Source: Larix kaempferi (Eukaryota > Streptophyta > Pinopsida > Pinales > Pinaceae). From it: a stretch of DNA of 64,000 bases. This document shows, piece after piece, positions 61,387-64,000 of this stretch; position 1 is the first letter of the stretch, and each line of letters opens with the position of its first letter. Where the stretch lies: contig BSBM01000461.1 in the NCBI GenBank assembly GCA_027924585.1, positions 6,260,501 through 6,324,500 on the forward strand. Direction: 5' to 3'. The notes beneath the pieces are model-generated. The model was given only the letters and a program-made list of their open reading frames with translations. It was not told the origin of the DNA and made no database searches. The translations under genes and the position numbers were made by a program.

Positions 61387-61399
61387 AAGGGCGGGAGGA
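61387..61399 (+). other. Polypurine tract of the family C element
   Basis: aagggcgggagga directly precedes the 3' LTR start TGTAATATCCC. Confidence 0.75.
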
Positions 61400-61854
61400 T
61401 GTAATATCCCTCCTTCATACCCTATTGTTTTGTAAATGTAATTGTAATTATGTAAATGGCCCTGGTGAGGAGCTCAAGGCCAAAGACCACCAGTGAAACA
61501 TGGGAGTATTGTTATTTTATATTTCCTAAATGTTACTAAGGACATGACGCTAATTAAACGACAAGTAACTAAATCCATTATGGTAGATAGAGGGTTCGAT
61601 TGGCTAGAAAAACATGAGAAGGAACCATGATGCTCACTTGACTAACTGAGCTAAAAGTGTCATTCTAGATTATCATAGTCCTAAGTTAAACTTCAATTCT
61701 AAGTGAGACCTTCAATAAAGTTATTATTGATCGCAAAATAATAACGAACTCCTCTTTAGAATAAGTGCTCCTATCTGCTCAATTATCTTGGGGTACAAAA
61801 ATATTATTATCCAAGGACATCGTTCCACACAACTAGACTATTACTACCTAGTAA

Positions 61855-61899
<45 letters not shown>

Positions 61900-64000
61900 C
61901 TATATATTAGATTTTATAAAAGGAAGAAATAAATGATTTTTAAACAATCTATCATAATATATATATATATATAATCTATGTAGTAATTTATATATAAGGC
62001 TTGATTATTATTAAATTGATCTATCGTGTATATTTATGAGATCTATGTTTTAGAATATATATAGATAAGATATAAATTCTTTAGAAAGGAAAATATCCAT
62101 TTTTCTTAGAGTTAAATAAATAGGAACATACATTACAAAAAGAAAAAGAGGTCTTCATCTGAAATAACAAGGAGAGGCAATTATAAACATAACCATCTTA
62201 TTATACCCACTCTGCTATTCACTAAATTATGTAACTAAGTAAGAGTGTGTTGTAGTTGAGTGGGATCTTGTCTCCTTCATAGAGTATCTAACTCTAGTAG
62301 AGTGCCACCTGTTGAGTGCGGGTAACCATGTGGAGTGAAAGAAACTATTTTTAAGAGGAGAAGGGCTAGGTAGACGAGGAAGGCTTGGAGGGGGAACTCT
62401 CGCACAGATAGAGGAGGGTCGACCTTCCATGATGGAAGGCACCGATATATTTATTTGACATAACTGATTGGTTCTTTCTTTCTACTTTTTCTTTTGGACT
62501 CCTGTAAAGGTCCGGGAAAAGGACATCTCTGCTACGGGAATGAGGTCGATCCCAACTTTGCTCTGCCCTTTGATCTCTGTACAGTAGTGTAATAGAAGTT
62601 CCTGTATTTATTTAGTACAAACTGGAGTATGTGACCTTCATAATATCGGATAGAAAGGATTGGTACGATTTTAGTAATCCCTTTAAGAGCCATGTTTTGG
62701 CAGATCGAGAAAAATGGTAAATCATATTTTTCCCAGGTGGGAGAACCGACCTAACTTAGTGTTGGTTAATTTGTGAGCTTGATATTATTATATTATTTTA
62801 GTATATATATGTTGCTTAAAGTGTAATAGGTAAACTCCATAGAGATCTCTACACATTTATTCGTACTGTTTGAAGGCTAATAGGTAAGATATGTCGATGC
62901 TTGAGACTCGATATCTCTGTGGATCCATATATATCTATATATATAAATATTGTTGAGCTTGATCTGTGCCTTAGAAAATAGGAAGTAATAGGAAGTAGGT
63001 TGGCATAGAAGAAAAAATTCAGTTGAACTTTGTTTTATGATTGTTTATGCTTATGAATTTTTGTTATATGCACATATGGCTGCACAGAGGAGGATCGGAT
63101 CCCAATGGGGAACCGATCGCAGTCATCGGTCGAACTCTGTGAGATCAAATTCGGATGCCAGGAGAGGTGAATACTCTAAAGCAACAGAGATCTGAATGGA
63201 GGCCGTGATCGAAACCTCACGGTAGTTGAATCGTTGTCCCTAGCTTTAGGAACAAATATCATGATAAAAAATCTTTGTATTGCTTGAGGATATCGCAAAT
63301 GTGACTGTTGGGTTATGTTTCTACGAGTCTTAAAAACATGATCCCCATATAATCCTCTTATGCCCAGTATCGACGAGTCTCCGTGTGAACAGAGATCGGG
63401 GTGACTTTGCTTTATGTTTTTCAAAAATGATTACTACTGAAATCATGTTTCATGTTAACATATTAATGCCCGCCTGGAAATATATTTAATTTGATATGTT
63501 AATTTCCTGGCGGGAATTACATGTTTATTGATATGTTTTTCAGGAAAGTCGCTTTTGTATTGGCTAGTTTACATACATCTAAGGATATGTTGGTTATGTG
63601 TTTTGATCGTAGAGGTGTCGAGGCTCATAACTCTCACCCAATTCTTTCTCTACCTAGAGAATGCATTTTGACCTCTAGAAGACCTGCATGTTCTGTATAG
63701 TAAACTCTGTACGTATTTATTGTCTCTTTTGATAAGGTATCGAAACTCTGCCCATTGGCTTGACAGATCTCTGTCACAGCTTATATTTTGGCTTGATTGT
63801 ATTTTACCTTCTATGAGAGATGCTTTGAGGAAGTGAAAGGTAGATTTTTGTAAACAACTGTGTGGTAGAATGTAACTCTATATTTTGATTAATAAAATAA
63901 GATATGACGGTTTTGTGGACGTAGCCCAAAGATTGGGTGAACCATGTTATACTGGTGTCTCTCCTATGTGTGTTTTATGTGTCTTATTTAACTGGATAAT
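61400..64000 (+). repeat. 3' LTR of the family C element, cut by the window end
   Basis: Begins TGTAATATCCCTCCTTCATA and follows 56414-59139 to the last base of the window. A (ta)n run at 61859-61892 is expanded relative to the other copy. Confidence 0.85.

Larger units (their letters stand above)
56414..64000 (+). mobile_element. Family C gypsy-like element without pol, running off the window
   Basis: The 5' LTR is 56414-59139, a primer binding site follows at 59142, the internal region is 59140-61399 (2260 bases), a polypurine tract ends at 61399 and the 3' LTR begins at 61400 and is cut by the window end. The internal region has no protease, reverse transcriptase or integrase motif. A plus-strand stretch near 60630-60720 reads ARSILKGIELMIENLNSMAQ and YLGKLYNTKEA before stops, and may be a decayed gag-like remnant. 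Long LTRs with non-coding interior is the pattern called LARD. The left flank is gataa; the right flank is outside the window. Confidence 0.8.

Overview
The window is plant nuclear DNA of the intergenic, retrotransposon-packed kind. It is AT-rich and contains no intact cellular gene, no recognisable tRNA or rRNA, and no bacterial-type gene organisation. Ty1/copia and Ty3/gypsy elements with very long LTRs (2.7 to 4.7 kb), old decayed copies, and insertions within insertions suggest a large-genome seed plant. A gymnosperm, perhaps a conifer, is my best guess, but this is inferred from style and not from a diagnostic gene.

Layout, left to right. 1-6089: 3' end of a decayed gypsy element (family A) and its 3' LTR. 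About 6090-14337: a plus-oriented gypsy LTR (family D', related to D below), split by a 5'-truncated copia element (about 6801-13471) whose 3' tail carries five different tandem-repeat arrays. D' ends at a clear primer binding site and is followed by a leader with three repeated hairpins. 15360-21850: mostly unclassified DNA with a 551-bp inverted-repeat unit holding a broken PADRE/DUF4228 gene fragment, a perfect-looking hairpin, an AT-rich block, and a 17-bp minisatellite of about 1 kb. 21850-27430: a second family A LTR, interrupted by a complete non-autonomous copia element (23046-26626, duplicated target ATAAT).

27788-48338: the most informative nest. A minus-strand gypsy element (B) is interrupted inside gag by a complete gypsy derivative (D, 29546-46842, duplicated target CACCA). 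D has LTRs of about 4.7 kb but only 1.3 kb of internal sequence: gag fused to the last part of integrase. Its left LTR was then hit twice, by a 1026-bp hAT-like element with an 8-bp target duplication and by a 5554-bp insertion of unknown type. The undamaged right LTR gives the empty site for both. The 5554-bp insertion carries one reading frame of about 1270 codons, interrupted by about twenty stops but no visible frameshift, that I cannot match to gag, pol or a known transposase. It is the best candidate for something undescribed.

48339-64000: three LTRs of a further gypsy-like family (C), one of them with its partner bounding an internal region without pol; a minus-oriented LTR-like stretch; and a small copia-like non-autonomous element (53794-56315) with a 6-bp target duplication.

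The genes do not work together as a pathway. All coding sequence seen belongs to, or was captured by, mobile elements, and all of it is broken. The biology here is the relative order of insertions and the non-autonomous architectures.
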